DNA of 64,000 bases from Diprion similis (lineage: Eukaryota > Arthropoda > Insecta > Hymenoptera > Diprionidae): the NCBI RefSeq assembly GCF_021155765.1, contig NC_060117.1, forward strand, positions 10,506,001-10,570,000, in the 5' to 3' direction. Under the pieces are notes generated by a model. The model did not search any database and was not told the DNA's origin. It saw only the letters and a list, made by a program, of their open reading frames with translations. Made by a program: the position numbers and the translations under genes. Of the stretch, positions 46,190-56,129 are shown one piece after another. Position 1 is the first letter of the stretch; each line of letters begins with the position of its first letter.

Positions 46190-46542
46190 TTGGAATAAGC
46201 ATATCCCTAATTATAAACCAGTGTATGTTGGGGGGTTACCTCCGTAAAGTTAATTTTCAAAAACGTATAACTTCTGATCCAGGAAAGGGCAAACAGAAAT
46301 GAAGATATGGTAAACATTGGCAAACGAAAAACAATCAGTGACAACAAAAAAAAGTCATTGTATTCGGTGTATGTTGGGGGGGCCACCTCCGTAAAGTTAA
46401 TTTCCGAAATCGCATAACTTCTGATTTAGGAAAGGGCGAACGAAAATAAAAATATGGCAAACATTGGCAAACGAAGGACAAACGTTGGCAGATTTTTTTT
46501 TTTTGATTTGGCATATATTGGGGGGCTATGTTCACTTCGGTC
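46190..46542 (-). repeat. Right terminal inverted repeat with tandem units
   Basis: Inverse of the left end: two units (about 46220-46375 and 46376-46535) with 'cctccgtaaagttaattt(c/t)', 'cataacttctgat' and 'atggcaaacattggcaaacg'. The outer end 'gttcacttcggtc' matches the left terminus. Confidence 0.75.
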
Positions 46543-46941
46543 CCAGACCTCTCTGGTTGGGTACATAACCCTGAATTCGTGGATGAACTGGAATCTGCTG
46601 GGGCAGTGGTCCCCGCTCCGTTCGAGAGCTGTCCGCGGTGCCCCCTCCCGGCTTAGTATAGTCACGGTGTGTCTCAAACCGGTGCGCTTCCAGAGCCCTA
46701 AGTGCCTCAGGCGTAGCGCTGTCCTCCAGGCCTCCTCCTCCACTGACATGTGTGGGGGCGGTAGGTCTAGGAGGGCCCCCATAGCAATTGTTGGGGTAGT
46801 CCGAAGGGCCCCGTAATGCCTAGGATCGCCATCCTGTAGACGCGGTCGTATGCCTTTCGGAAAGTAGTCTTGCTCATTGCAGGCCACCATCCGAGCGAGG
46901 CATAGGTGATTTGAGGCAGTATGATGGCCGTAAATATCCAT
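46543..46941 (-). pseudogene. LINE ORF2, C-terminal end
   Basis: Frame with 'YGALRTTPTIAMGALLDLPP', 'MSVEEEAWRTALRLRHLGLW' and 'FRVMYPTREVW', the region after RT in LOA/Jockey-group LINEs. It shifts frame from 46767-47363 near 46790 and is cut at 46542 by the transposon's inverted repeat. Confidence 0.7.
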
Positions 46942-47464
46942 CGGACTATCCGTGCTTGTAGTGCCCAGGTTTGGCCCACCATCCTTTTGCAGGCCCAGTA
47001 AGTGGCCTCAGCCTTTCGTGCCTGGTGTTCGATGTGGGCCTTCCATGTAAGTTTGGGGTCTAAGATGACTCCTAGGTAGCGTACCTCGGCGGACAGGGTT
47101 AGCCTCAATCCGAAGATCTTGACGTGTCCCATCCGGAGTTTGCACTTCCTAGTGAACAGTACCATCTCGGTCTTACTAGGATTGATGCTCAGTCCTTGAG
47201 ATGTGCACCAGTTCTGTACAAAGTCTAGTACCTTTTGCATCTTGCTTGTCAGTGATGAAAGGTGGTCGCCGGCGGCGATCAGGGCCACGTCGTCAGCGAA
47301 CCCACCGCTGTCACCTTCAGCTTGTCGAGCCCCGTCAGCAACCCGTCCACGACCAGGGTCCACAGCAGGAGGAAGAGGATGCCCCCCTGTGGGCAGCCCT
47401 TGCCGACCCGGACGCTTGCTTCGGTACCTCCGAGCTTGGCGGTGACAGTCCTGGTCTGTAGCAT
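46767..47464 (-). pseudogene. LINE reverse transcriptase, FADD and thumb
   Basis: Carries 'GKGCPQGGILFLLLWTLVVD' (47464-47279 frame) and, after a one-base shift near 47300, 'GGFADDVALIAAGD' with an intact F/YxDD box, then 'SINPSKTEMVLFTRK' and 'EVRYLGVILDPKLTWKAHI'. It is in frame with 47474-48169 across one TAG at 47474-47476. Confidence 0.85.
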
Positions 47465-47473
47465 CTGCCTGAT

Positions 47474-48169
47474 CTAGTCGACCAGCACAGTACTTATGCC
47501 AAACTTTGAGGCAGCCTCACAAATTGCGTCGAAGAAGGTGTTGTCAAACGCCCCTTCGATGTCCATAAATACGCTTGGCACGGTTTTTTTCCGGTGGAGT
47601 GGCCCCTCCACCTCCCTTACCAGGTGGTGGACTACCGTCTCTGTCGACCTACCAGCTTGGTAGGCGTGCTGCGCCCCCGAAAGGGGGTTTGCGGCTAGAG
47701 CTCGATCCCTCATGAATCTGTCCACGAGGCGTTCCAGCGTTTTTAGCAAGAACGATGTAAGGCTTATCGGTCTGTACGATTTGGCACGGTCGTAGCAGCT
47801 CCTTCCCGTTTTGGAAATGAAGACTACCCTGACCTCTCTCCAGCTCGTAGGTATGTAGCGTAGCACTAGGCACGCTCTGAAGATCTTGTTTAGTCTAGGG
47901 ATTAGGACCTCGCCATCTTCCTGTAGGAGGGCTGGGAAAATCCCGACCGTCCTCGGGCTTTTGAACCTATCAAAGGTGTCGATGGCCCATCTAATCCTAG
48001 CTGTTGTTACTATTTCCCTTGCAGATTTCCAATCCCCTGGCTCGCGCCTGGTCGGGCCGGCCTGTCGATACGGTTCCTGACTTGTGGGCTTGAACCCTGG
48101 AAAATGGACCTCTAGCATGCCGGTAAGTATGTCCGACTGACAATCTGCCATGCTGCCGTCCGGCAGCAT
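47474..48169 (-). pseudogene. LINE reverse transcriptase, fingers and palm
   Basis: 'VVFISKTGRSCYDRAKSYRP', 'ISLTSFLLKTLERLVDRFM', 'QHAYQAGRSTETVVHHLV' and 'VPSVFMDIEGAFDNT' (first catalytic D) are RT motifs of I/Jockey/LOA elements. RT copies the LINE RNA at a nicked target. It ends at a premature TAG. Confidence 0.88.
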
Positions 48170-48743
48170 GAGGCAGTCCAGTCTGGTTGGCGGACCTGAT
48201 GAGAATACTCTGCGAAGCTTGGCCGCTAAGGGTAGGGTTTCGGTCTCGTTGCAGAATCCCCTCCAGGCTTCCGTCTTTGATCTCTCGATGAGGCTTATGT
48301 ACTCTTTCTGGGCAGCCTTGTAGGTTACCCAGTCCGTGTCCTGGTGGTTTTAAGGGCCCGGTTTAGAAGTTTACGGGAGCTCGCCCTGAGTTTGCTCAGC
48401 TCTCTGTTTCACCAATGGACCTTGGGCCTGTTTATCTTGGGCCTTACGGGGCATGCTGCCTCGAAGGCTTGGTTGATGGAGGATTGCAGATGTATCACTT
48501 CACTCTCCACCTCGTTAGCACTACTCAGGCGATTACAGGGTCCCTGGAGCCTCAAGTCGAGTTCCTGCTTATAGAAGAGCTAGTCTGTGGCCCTGGGATT
48601 TCCGCGCATACCCGTCGGTTCCAGCTCACCTGCCGCTGCGAGGGAGAACGTGATGCGCCTGTGGTCTGAGAGTGTATCCTCGTTCTGCACCCGCCAGTTG
48701 CTGATGAGGTTCAGGAGCTTGGGGTTGCAGAGCGTGAGATCGA
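48170..48743 (-). pseudogene. LINE endonuclease end and linker
   Basis: 48774-48580 gives 'RQEVIDLTLCNPKLLNLISN' and 'NEDTLSDHRRITFSLAA' (SDH active-site box). The following linker to RT (48580-48170) has no long frame, so stops or shifts occurred there. Confidence 0.75.
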
Positions 48744-49349
48744 TCACTTCCTGTCTAGTGGAGAGGTGATGCAAGTTGGTCTCGATCCTTTATTTAGGAT
48801 CTCGAACCCAGCTGATGAGAGGTATTCCAGCAACGCTTCGTCCCTCCTGTTGGTATTGGAACTGCCCCAAATCGTGTGGTGCGAGTTGGCGTCGCAGCCC
48901 ACTACGAGGTGCAATCCCTTGTCGGTGCAGTACCTGATCACCTTTTTTAGTTCTTCCGTGGGAGGTAGTTCCCTGGAGTCGTATGGGAGAAAGTCGGAGC
49001 AGACGACTATGTCGATTGTTCCGCCCCTCTCCCTTTTGAGCTTGATCGAGGCTGTTGCTAGGTCTCTGCTGCAGAACTGGCTGAGCCTCAGCGCCTGATG
49101 TTTGTTGCTGATGAAGACCGCTGCCCTCGGACCGGGTCCTGCCGCGCCTTCCTCGCACACCAACACGCCGATCTTCCTGTCTAGTCCTGAAACAAGTCCC
49201 TTGTTAATCCATGGTTCTTGAATGACTGATATGTCTGTTTGCTCCACCGCCAGGCTTCGGCTATGAATACCCGAAGCCGCTTTGCAGTGTTGCAAGTTAA
49301 TTTGCGAAAACTTGATCCTCCTCGCGGACATTGATCCGTCGGAGGTCAA
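48744..49349 (-). pseudogene. LINE APE-type endonuclease
   Basis: A 201-codon frame: 'FSQINLQHCKAASG', 'DISVIQEPWINKG' (catalytic E), 'HLVVGCDANSHHTIWGSSNT' (D-x-N) and 'NKGSRPTCITS'. In the family this nuclease nicks target DNA to start reverse transcription. The last motif ('LSDHRRITFSL', the SDH box) lies in another frame at 48774-48580. Confidence 0.88.
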
Positions 49350-49573
49350 ACCTCGCTGTTTTTGGGGTGTGTGTGAGGGTGTCTCTTTATCGAGTCCCCC
49401 TTTCCCCCCTGCCCGCAGGGTCCCCAGCTGGCTGGTGCCCTGCGGCTATTCTACTGGTTCAGGGAGCGCACTCGACAGTGTCTTTTGTGACCTTGCCTGT
49501 TCACTCTCCAGCCCAGCTTTGCTGAACCTCGTGGGCCCTAGGGGGACAACCCCTGGGTCTTACGGCGCAGACC

Positions 49574-50062
49574 CTACTCCTGCTCCCTCTGGTGGTGCCC
49601 CTCGTGCGCTGGACCGTGGGGTGTGAATCCCCGGTCCCCGCACCCGATGGGTACCGCCTCCTGTCGAGGCAGCAGCCCGGGGGGGTTGGCGGGGAGCGCT
49701 ATCGTTGCCAGTCCCGGTGCGCTCCCCCGTGTCGCTGCCCCGACCTCCTTACTTCCTTCTGCTGTGGAGGGGTTTCCCGGTCCCTCATCCGTCCCCGGGC
49801 GGCCCTCCTCAAAGGAGATACACCCCAGGCCGAAGTATGTCACGATTTCCCCCTTCCTCAGCACGTCCCTCGACTCGGCGTCAACACCTAACGCCAGATG
49901 GACGGACGCGGGTCCGTCCTTCCCGTCCCAGACCCTCCAAAGGTGGGTCTGAAGACCGGCGTTTTGGCGCTTCAACCTCCTAATGATGGTCTCCGTTTCC
50001 ACCGGTATCCCGGGGATGAAGACCATCAACTTCGTGAGCCTGGGCAGTTGCTTCCCTTCCAA
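49574..50062 (-). pseudogene. LINE ORF1, C-terminal part
   Basis: 'LMVFIPGIPVETETIIRRLK', 'QNAGLQTHLWRVWDGKDGPA' and 'SVHLALGVDAESRDVL' resemble the C-terminal domain (DUF4780-like) of LOA/Jockey ORF1 proteins, which bind the LINE RNA. A Pro/Gly/Glu-rich tail follows. Confidence 0.7.
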
Positions 50063-50790
50063 AACTTAGAGAGAAGCCCCCGCCCAAGGCGCCAAGGAAG
50101 GGACTGTCTAGCGTAGCCAGGTTAGCGCCCCCTCATCCGAGCACAAGACCCACAGAACTCCCTGGTCATGCTGGCTCCGTTCGAACCGCGGGACCTCCTC
50201 CCCTTCCGGGATGGAGTCCAGCGCCTTTTCGAGCGCCCGCACCGCTAGGTCGCTCTACTGAGAGCTAAGAGTGGCCTCGGGGTAGTCCGTGGGGGCGATG
50301 ATCGCCCTCTGGCATCCCCTAGCCGCCTCTTCGTAGCTCTTGGGTTTCGGCTCCTCTTGGCCCCTGTTGGGGGCCGAGAGTACTTTCGGTGGCGTACTGT
50401 CCGAGGGCCTGGGCCTTTTCAGGCTTGTTCCCTCGGGCGGCGCCCGGCTATCTTCATGTCGCGCCTCGGTATCAGCTGCCCTGAAACAGGGCAACCCGTC
50501 CCGGGGTGCGCTGGTGTAGTGGGCGGTTCTCCCCTAGGGTTCATCTCTGAGGAGGTTCCGAGAGTCAATCTGGCCTTCTTTGCCCTCCTCCTCGACGTGC
50601 CACTGCCGCGAACTCTGCCACCGGTGGCTGTTGCTAGGGGTGCGGTGGTCCCGGACTGCGCCAGTCCTTCCACCTCCCCAGCCCCAGTGGCCATCGTCGA
50701 GACCGCCAGGGCACGGTGTGTCAAGGAGACTAAAGCCTCCTCGTCCGCCCGCGACCCTGCCTTCTCGACGATGGTTTGCGTCTCCGACAA
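50063..50790 (-). pseudogene. LINE ORF1, N-terminal part
   Basis: An ATG frame from 50790 ('MSETQTIVEKAGSRADEEAL', Ala/Gly/Thr-rich) and, in another frame, 50494-50255 with 'KSYEEAARGCQRAIIAPTDY', a conserved piece of LOA ORF1. Frameshifts separate the pieces. Confidence 0.6.
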
Positions 50791-51250
50791 GCTGGTCTCC
50801 GTGGAGACCCCCTCGTTGGGTTATTTTCGGTTCATATCTTGATGGTCCTTGCTTGTCGCACGGGTGTGCAGGAAGAAACTGTCTACCCCCACAGAGCATG
50901 CCGTGTGGGGGTAAGGCTGATACAATAGGGGGGCGCCCGGTACCCCAAGGGCATCGTTCACGACACTGTAACCCCAGTACCATCTAGCCCTCGGCGCGAT
51001 GGCTTCCACCTTGGCTTGGGGAGTTGGTCCGCGGCCGGGGCCTTAGTTCCCCTGGGCAGGTTTTTACGCCGGCCGGGTCCCGTATAGCCCCAGCTAGCCA
51101 GGGCGTCACCAACCCCCGTCTCGTGGGCCAGTTGCCAGCCGGCATCCCGGTCCCGAGCACGGGTACGTGAGGTCTTCCCTGGCCATCCTCCTATCCGCCA
51201 CCTGGAGACCCGTTCGGTCAGCGCTTAACTTATACCCCTTACCCGGTAAG
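50791..51250 (-). other. LINE 5' untranslated region
   Basis: GC-rich with short spurious frames. Composition drops abruptly to AT-rich around 51250, marking the LINE 5' edge. Confidence 0.55.
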
Positions 51251-52150
51251 AGGTGCCGGGAGCCGAGAATAGTAAAGTCACAGTAATAATCGAAGCAATT
51301 TGTAGGTAAAAACAACTGTAAGGTACGAGAATTGATAAAGAAGGCAACAATTCTACAATTATAAACAGAACAAGAAGTATTACAGTTAATAAAGAAAGCG
51401 ATAAATATTATAACTGATTATGAGAAGCAGGAAATGCAAGTAAATCAAATAATCCAATAGTTAAAGCGAAGCTATAGAAAATCAAATATACGACGGGATA
51501 ATATGAAGCAGGTATTATAATAGAAATTAAAGAAATACGTAGGTTTTAGCTTGCGATATATGCGGCACGGTAAGATATAGTAGAAATAAACGAGATCTAG
51601 ATATTCTTTACATATCAAGAACGGGTATTACAAAGGAGAAATATTATAATGCGATATATTACGAACTAAAAGATCTACCGACAAACTACGTCACAGCGGT
51701 ATTATCAAAGAAAGCAGTGAAAAAAGTGTTTTCAGTATGGCACAATACTCCGATGTCAAAAGAGAACGACGGCTATACCGCGCAGCGATATAGGATCACG
51801 CACGCGGTACGCTGACGATAATAACTACTCAAAGATATTCGGCAATAAACCAACTCATAATCAAATCAGAAAACTATCAAGAAATCACATGAAAGATATT
51901 GAGGAATTATAAACAAAGCTAAAGAGAGAATAGAGATCAGATAGCAAGAAACGGAATAGGAGACCAAATTAAAGACTTTATAAGCTAATTAAGTTATCAC
52001 TCACTACTGAAAACAATAAATAAGAAATTCAAGTAAAACAAGGTAATCAAAGATATTCTACTCGAGCATAACTAAGGCGCTGCTATTCAGCGGTATCAGA
52101 GAATCATTCAAACAAGACAAAATCAAGGAAATAAGCAACAGCCACTACAA
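51251..52150 (-). mobile_element. Possible remainder of family B LTR copy 2
   Basis: A-rich sequence dense in 'gata', 'aagc' and 'gcgata' words like the interiors of the solo LTRs at 4491 and 53221. If it belongs to the LTR fragment at 40581, the LINE and MULE-like element are nested in one LTR. No defining end was found. Confidence 0.35.
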
Positions 52151-52378
52151 TTTAATAGCGTTTTTCTCTTGACGGCACCGGCAGTATTGAGTGCGTACCG
52201 CGAGCAAGCCGCGCGTTTATCTTAGGATATTAGCGCGCACTTTTGAAGTGAGTGCTATAAAATTGACACCTTCACTGGGACTCGGTGTCGAGTGCAAGTG
52301 AAATAAAACTGTGCAAAAATGATGAATAATATAAAGCAAAGATTTACAATTTATAGATTTATCAGCGTCTTCCTCAGG
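52151..52378. other. No gene seen; possible promoter-like sequence
   Basis: Contains 'gctataaaattgacacc' and GC-rich 'cgagcaagccgcgcg'. It may be the 5' region of the Harbinger remnant. Confidence 0.3.
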
Positions 52379-53190
52379 ATGACGAAGATAAATTATCGAC
52401 TTATTTGAATATGGCTCAGGGGACTCTTATTAAGCCCAAAATCCAAAATTCTATTCAAGATGTAGTGTATAAATTAACCGATAAAGAGGTGAGTGAATAG
52501 TACATTTTTCTAGATCAATAATCAATGAAAATAATAAAAAATTATTCATCAGTTCAACGATCATTTTCGAATGAGTCGGGAGAATGCATATAAAGTGATT
52601 GATATGTACGAGAACTCGCAATATTATCCAAAAACCGCACATGCACATGCACTCGCTACTTCAATTTCAGTGGAAAATCATGTTCTTTCATTCCTCTGGT
52701 AAGTGTTTTTTTCCCGTGGAAAAATACACGATTCCACAGTTGACAAACTTTCCGATATCAGTGACACCCTGCCAATGATATGTACAAAAAAATACCATGT
52801 ATTAAGGGACGGTGCTTACCCATTGCGGGAGTGGCTTCTCACACCATACAAAGGTCATGGAGGCTTAACAACGAACGATGCGAAATTTAATAACAAATGT
52901 CAGCAACGCGAGTCCTAATTGAAAATACATTTGGAATTTGGGAAGGTCGATTCAGACAACTTTTGCAATTGGAATTACATTCAGTTGATAAAATTACCAA
53001 ATTTATTATGGTTTATCATGTTGCGTCTTGCACAACCTGTGCATTGACAATGATGATGTTCTAGACAAATCTGTTGATGATAACGAACGAAACGACGACA
53101 TTGGCGTGTACCATGACTCAGGAAATATGCTCAAAAGACGTGGTGATTTGAAGCGAGATGCTATCAAAAACAGTTTGGATTACTTGTAAC
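52379..53190 (+). pseudogene. PIF/Harbinger transposase remnant
   Basis: Three pieces in shifted frames: 'FNDHFRMSRENAYKVIDMY' (about 52553 on), 'YHVLRDGAYPLREWLLTPYK' (about 52793-52852) with the second catalytic D of DDE_Tnp_4, and 'ATRVLIENTFGIWEGRFRQL' with the third, E. The part with the first D (usually DGTH) is deleted between about 52702 and 52720. The protein ended near 53190. Harbinger transposases work with a Myb-like partner; a Myb-like remnant lies at 63339. Confidence 0.85.
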
Positions 53191-53911
53191 TGAGTAGTTA
53201 GCAATTATAACTGTACATACAGTAACGTGCTTTTTGCTTTACCCGGGGGAAAGCGGGGTCGGCACAGAGGCTCGTTTACAGAAATGGCGTTCTCCAACAC
53301 GGCAGCAGAAAGATGGAATAGTAATTAACGGCACTGCAGAACGGATGTTGGGCGCCAGGCTCGAGAGAGCCGTAAGAGACTGTACTCTTATCAGTTTCAA
53401 AATGACCTCGACAATAGCAGTCGTTCGCCGACTCGAACGGCGAACCAAATTCACAACGGCTGAATCCCAAAAGCAAAACTATAACGAGAGCAGGCAAGCA
53501 AAAAAAAAAAAAACAGCCGACAAGCTAGCGGTGAGGGGAACGTGGGCGCGAAAGTGATATACAGTCGAACCTCGCTAACTCAAACCTCTATAATTCGAAA
53601 ACCTCTATATGTCGGAGATTTAGTCAGTTCCCTTGCAAAAACCTCTACACTTCGATGAAAAAACAGAGAATATCGAAGTTTTCTGAACGCATCAAAGTCC
53701 ATTATGTTGCCTCTGTAAGTAGAGTTTAAAGATACCCGACCTCTATAAGTCAAAGTATACCTCTGTAACTCGAAGTTCCAATACCCTGACCTCTACAGCT
53801 CGAAGCTCTTCATGCACTGACATAAAGAACACATGTCACAACCTGCATCCCATGAGCTAATGCTTGTTAGTCACATAGACGAGTGTTTTCGGATCACAGT
53901 ACGGTCTCGAA

Positions 53912-55462
53912 ATGACTTCCAAACGTAAACTTAAATCTTTAAGTATCGGTGAAAAGATTAGGATGATTGAAATAGTGAAGACTGGTTCAAAAACGAAAAA
54001 AGACATTGCTGAAGAATTTGGAATTCCCACCAGTACACTTTCCACGATTTTGAAAAATGAAGTTGACCTTATGCAAAAGATCTCTGCCGATAACTTGGAT
54101 CGAAAGAGAAATAAGGCTACTGAATTTCCTGATCTTGAAGAATGTTTGATTAAATGGTTCAAACAGTGTAGAGACCAGAATGTTAGTGTGGGGGGACCAA
54201 TTTTAAAAGAAAAAGCCGAGGCATTTGCGAAATCGCTGGGTCACGAAAATTTTAGGGCCAGCAATGGATGGCTGCAAAAATTAAAAAAGAGACACAATAT
54301 TGCTTTTCGAAAATTGTGCGGTGAGAGTGCCAGTGTGAACGATGACGTTTGCAGTGAGTGGAAAACCAAATTAAAACTTTTGTTAAAAGATTATGAACCA
54401 CAGGATGTGTTCAATGCGGATGATACTGCACTCTTCTACAAATGCCTTCCTGACAAGACATTAACGTTCAAAAATGAAAAATGTCGCGGAGGTAAACATA
54501 GCAAGGAACGAGTCACTCTGTTATTAGCAGCGAATATGACAGGAACCGACAAACTCAAGCCTCCATTCATTGGAAAATCCAAAAAGCCACGGTGTTTTGC
54601 GGGTTGCAATTCCTTTCCTATGGACTACACTGCCAATAAAAAGGCTTGGATGAACGCAGAATTATTCAAAGAGTGGCTAATCAAGATTGACAATCAAATG
54701 AAAAAAGCCAAGCGTAAGATTTTTTTATTCATGAACAATTGTACGGCGCATAATATCATTCCTGCGTCGCTCCAGTGCGTGAAAGTACAATTTCTGCCAC
54801 CCAACACTACATCAAAACTGCAACCTTTGGATCAAGGGATTATTAAAAATTTCAAAACCCTGTACAGAAAAGAAGTTGTAAGACAGATTGTATCGGACAT
54901 AGAAGATGGGAAAAAAACCTCCATCGATATCCTACAGGCAATGCGAATGGCAGATGAATCGTGGAGAAACGTGACTAAGAAGACAATCGAAAATTGTTTC
55001 AAGACATGTGGATTTTGCTCACAAGCTGAAGATGATCTTGAAGTAGAACCGGAGCCTGTTTTAAACGACGACATCGAAGCAAATTGGTCTGAAGTTTTTA
55101 CCCATTCTAACGCCGAAAATGTAAAATTTGAAGATTTCGTAAATTTTGACGACGAGGTTGCTGTTACCGGATCAATGACAAACTCGGACATTATTGATTG
55201 AGTCAGCAAAGATACAAATGAAAATGATGTGGACGAAGACGAGAATGACGAGGAACCTATTGTTGCTGAACCACCAGTGTCACTTAAGCAGGCCAAGACT
55301 GCTTTTATCACGGTTCGAAATTTTATAGAAAAATCTATTAACATTGATGATAACGTATTCGCAGCTCTGTTCGCGGTTGAAAATGCAATTGACTGTCAGC
55401 ATAAGTTAAAGCAGAGTAAAGTAACAGATTTTTTCCAAAACCCTGTACCTGATTGTGAGTAA
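53912..55462 (+). pseudogene. Tigger transposase with premature stop and changed catalytic residue
   Basis: The frame runs from ATG 53912 to a TGA at 55199 (429 codons) and continues in the same frame to 55462, about 516 residues in all, the usual Tigger length. N-terminal psq-type HTH (about 1-55: 'LSIGEKIRMIEIVKTGSKTK'), CENP-B-type HTH (about 70-130), then the DDE_1 core: D170 in 'FNADDTALFY', residue 275 in 'FLFMNNCTAHN', D307 in 'LQPLDQGIIKNFK'. The family has aspartate at position 275 (DN box); here it is asparagine. The acidic tail lies mostly after the stop. Both changes argue that the copy is inactive. Confidence 0.92.
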
Positions 55463-55589
55463 ACAACCATAACCTACCATGTGTGTACAGAGTATATAAT
55501 TATTGAAACTGTGTATAAGTACCGTACTATTGCTTGTGTGTGAAGAATTTTTATAAAAATATGTTACATTTTGTATAACTTGTAGATAT

Positions 55590-56075
55590 GTACAGTAATG
55601 TTCATCGATGCATGCACTGTAGCTAACTTTATTTTTTCAACTTTTGTTTCTTTTCTACTCGTATTTTATGTGCCTGTGGCCGGTGAAACAGTGCACAGGA
55701 GAAATGGGAGAAACCATGACGACAGCCTCTCGGCGCTGTCATCCATATAACCTCTAAGATCGCGAGGGCACGAATAACCTCTTTCACAAAGTGCATAAGC
55801 CGTCATTTTAAGTATAATTATTTAATTTTATCATATTTATATATTCGTCGAGTCTTAAATTGACGGCTTATGCACTTTGTGAAAGAGGTTATTCGTGCCC
55901 TCGCGATCTTAGAGGTTATATGGATGACAGCGCCGAGAGGCTGTCGCGTGGTTTCTCCCACTTCTCCTGTCGACTGTTTCACCAGCCATGGACACATAAA
56001 ATACGAGTAGAAAAGAAACAAAAGTTGAAAAAATAAAGTTAGCCACAGTGCATGCATCGATGAACATTACTGTAC
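55590..56075. repeat. Long palindrome in the Tigger 3' region
   Basis: Arms 55590-55812 and 55854-56075 are inverted copies (about 220 bp, ~90% alike by eye) separated by ~41 bp of A/T. Shared blocks include 'gttcatcgatgcatgcactg', 'tacgagtagaaaagaaacaa' and 'cgcgatcttagaggttatat'. It lies after the transposase stop and before the right TIR. It also contains the element's 'taacctct' word. Confidence 0.9.
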
Positions 56076-56106
56076 GTCCTAAAATAAAGAATACATATCT
56101 CCACGA

Positions 56107-56129
56107 TATATATATATATATATATATAT
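56107..56129. repeat. (AT)n microsatellite
   Basis: About 11-12 AT units next to the right arm of the palindrome. Confidence 0.9.

Larger units (their letters stand above)
41183..46542 (+). mobile_element. 5.36-kb DNA transposon: MULE-like transposase plus USP-like peptidase domain
   Basis: Bounded by inverted repeats of about 350-480 bp (41183-41680 and 46190-46542). The outermost bases 'gaccgaagtgaac' and 'ccccccaatatatgcca' are shared. Each arm contains two direct ~165-bp units with 'gccccccaacatacacc(g)aat', 'ttgccatat', 'ccctttcct(a/g)(a/g)atcagaag' and 'aaattaactttacg'. Between them lies one coding region (42267-45775), on the + strand, broken by stops and frameshifts. No clear target duplication; the right flank lies in LINE coding sequence. 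A Mutator-like assignment rests on the DDE layout and long TIRs. Confidence 0.75.
46543..51250 (-). mobile_element. LOA-like LINE (non-LTR retrotransposon), decayed
   Basis: GC-rich block on the - strand with ORF1 (50790 to about 49574), APE endonuclease (49349-48744) and RT (48169 down to 46543). The 5' UTR reaches about 51250. Its 3' end is missing where the MULE-like transposon begins. The GC content contrasts sharply with both flanks. Nonsense and frameshift mutations are present in ORF2. Confidence 0.8.

Noticed and set aside
45930-46247. Lysine-rich + strand frame
   Set aside because: Generated by A-runs and extends into the transposon's inverted repeat; no conserved motif.
41183-46542. 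Target-site duplication of the MULE-like element
   Set aside because: Left flank 'gaaccaatt' and right flank 'ccagacctc' do not match, so no TSD is claimed; a rearranged border is possible.
50357-50842. + strand frames opposite the LINE ORF1 (also 49592-49983)
   Set aside because: Shadow frames of the GC-rich LINE on the - strand, whose products match LINE ORF1.
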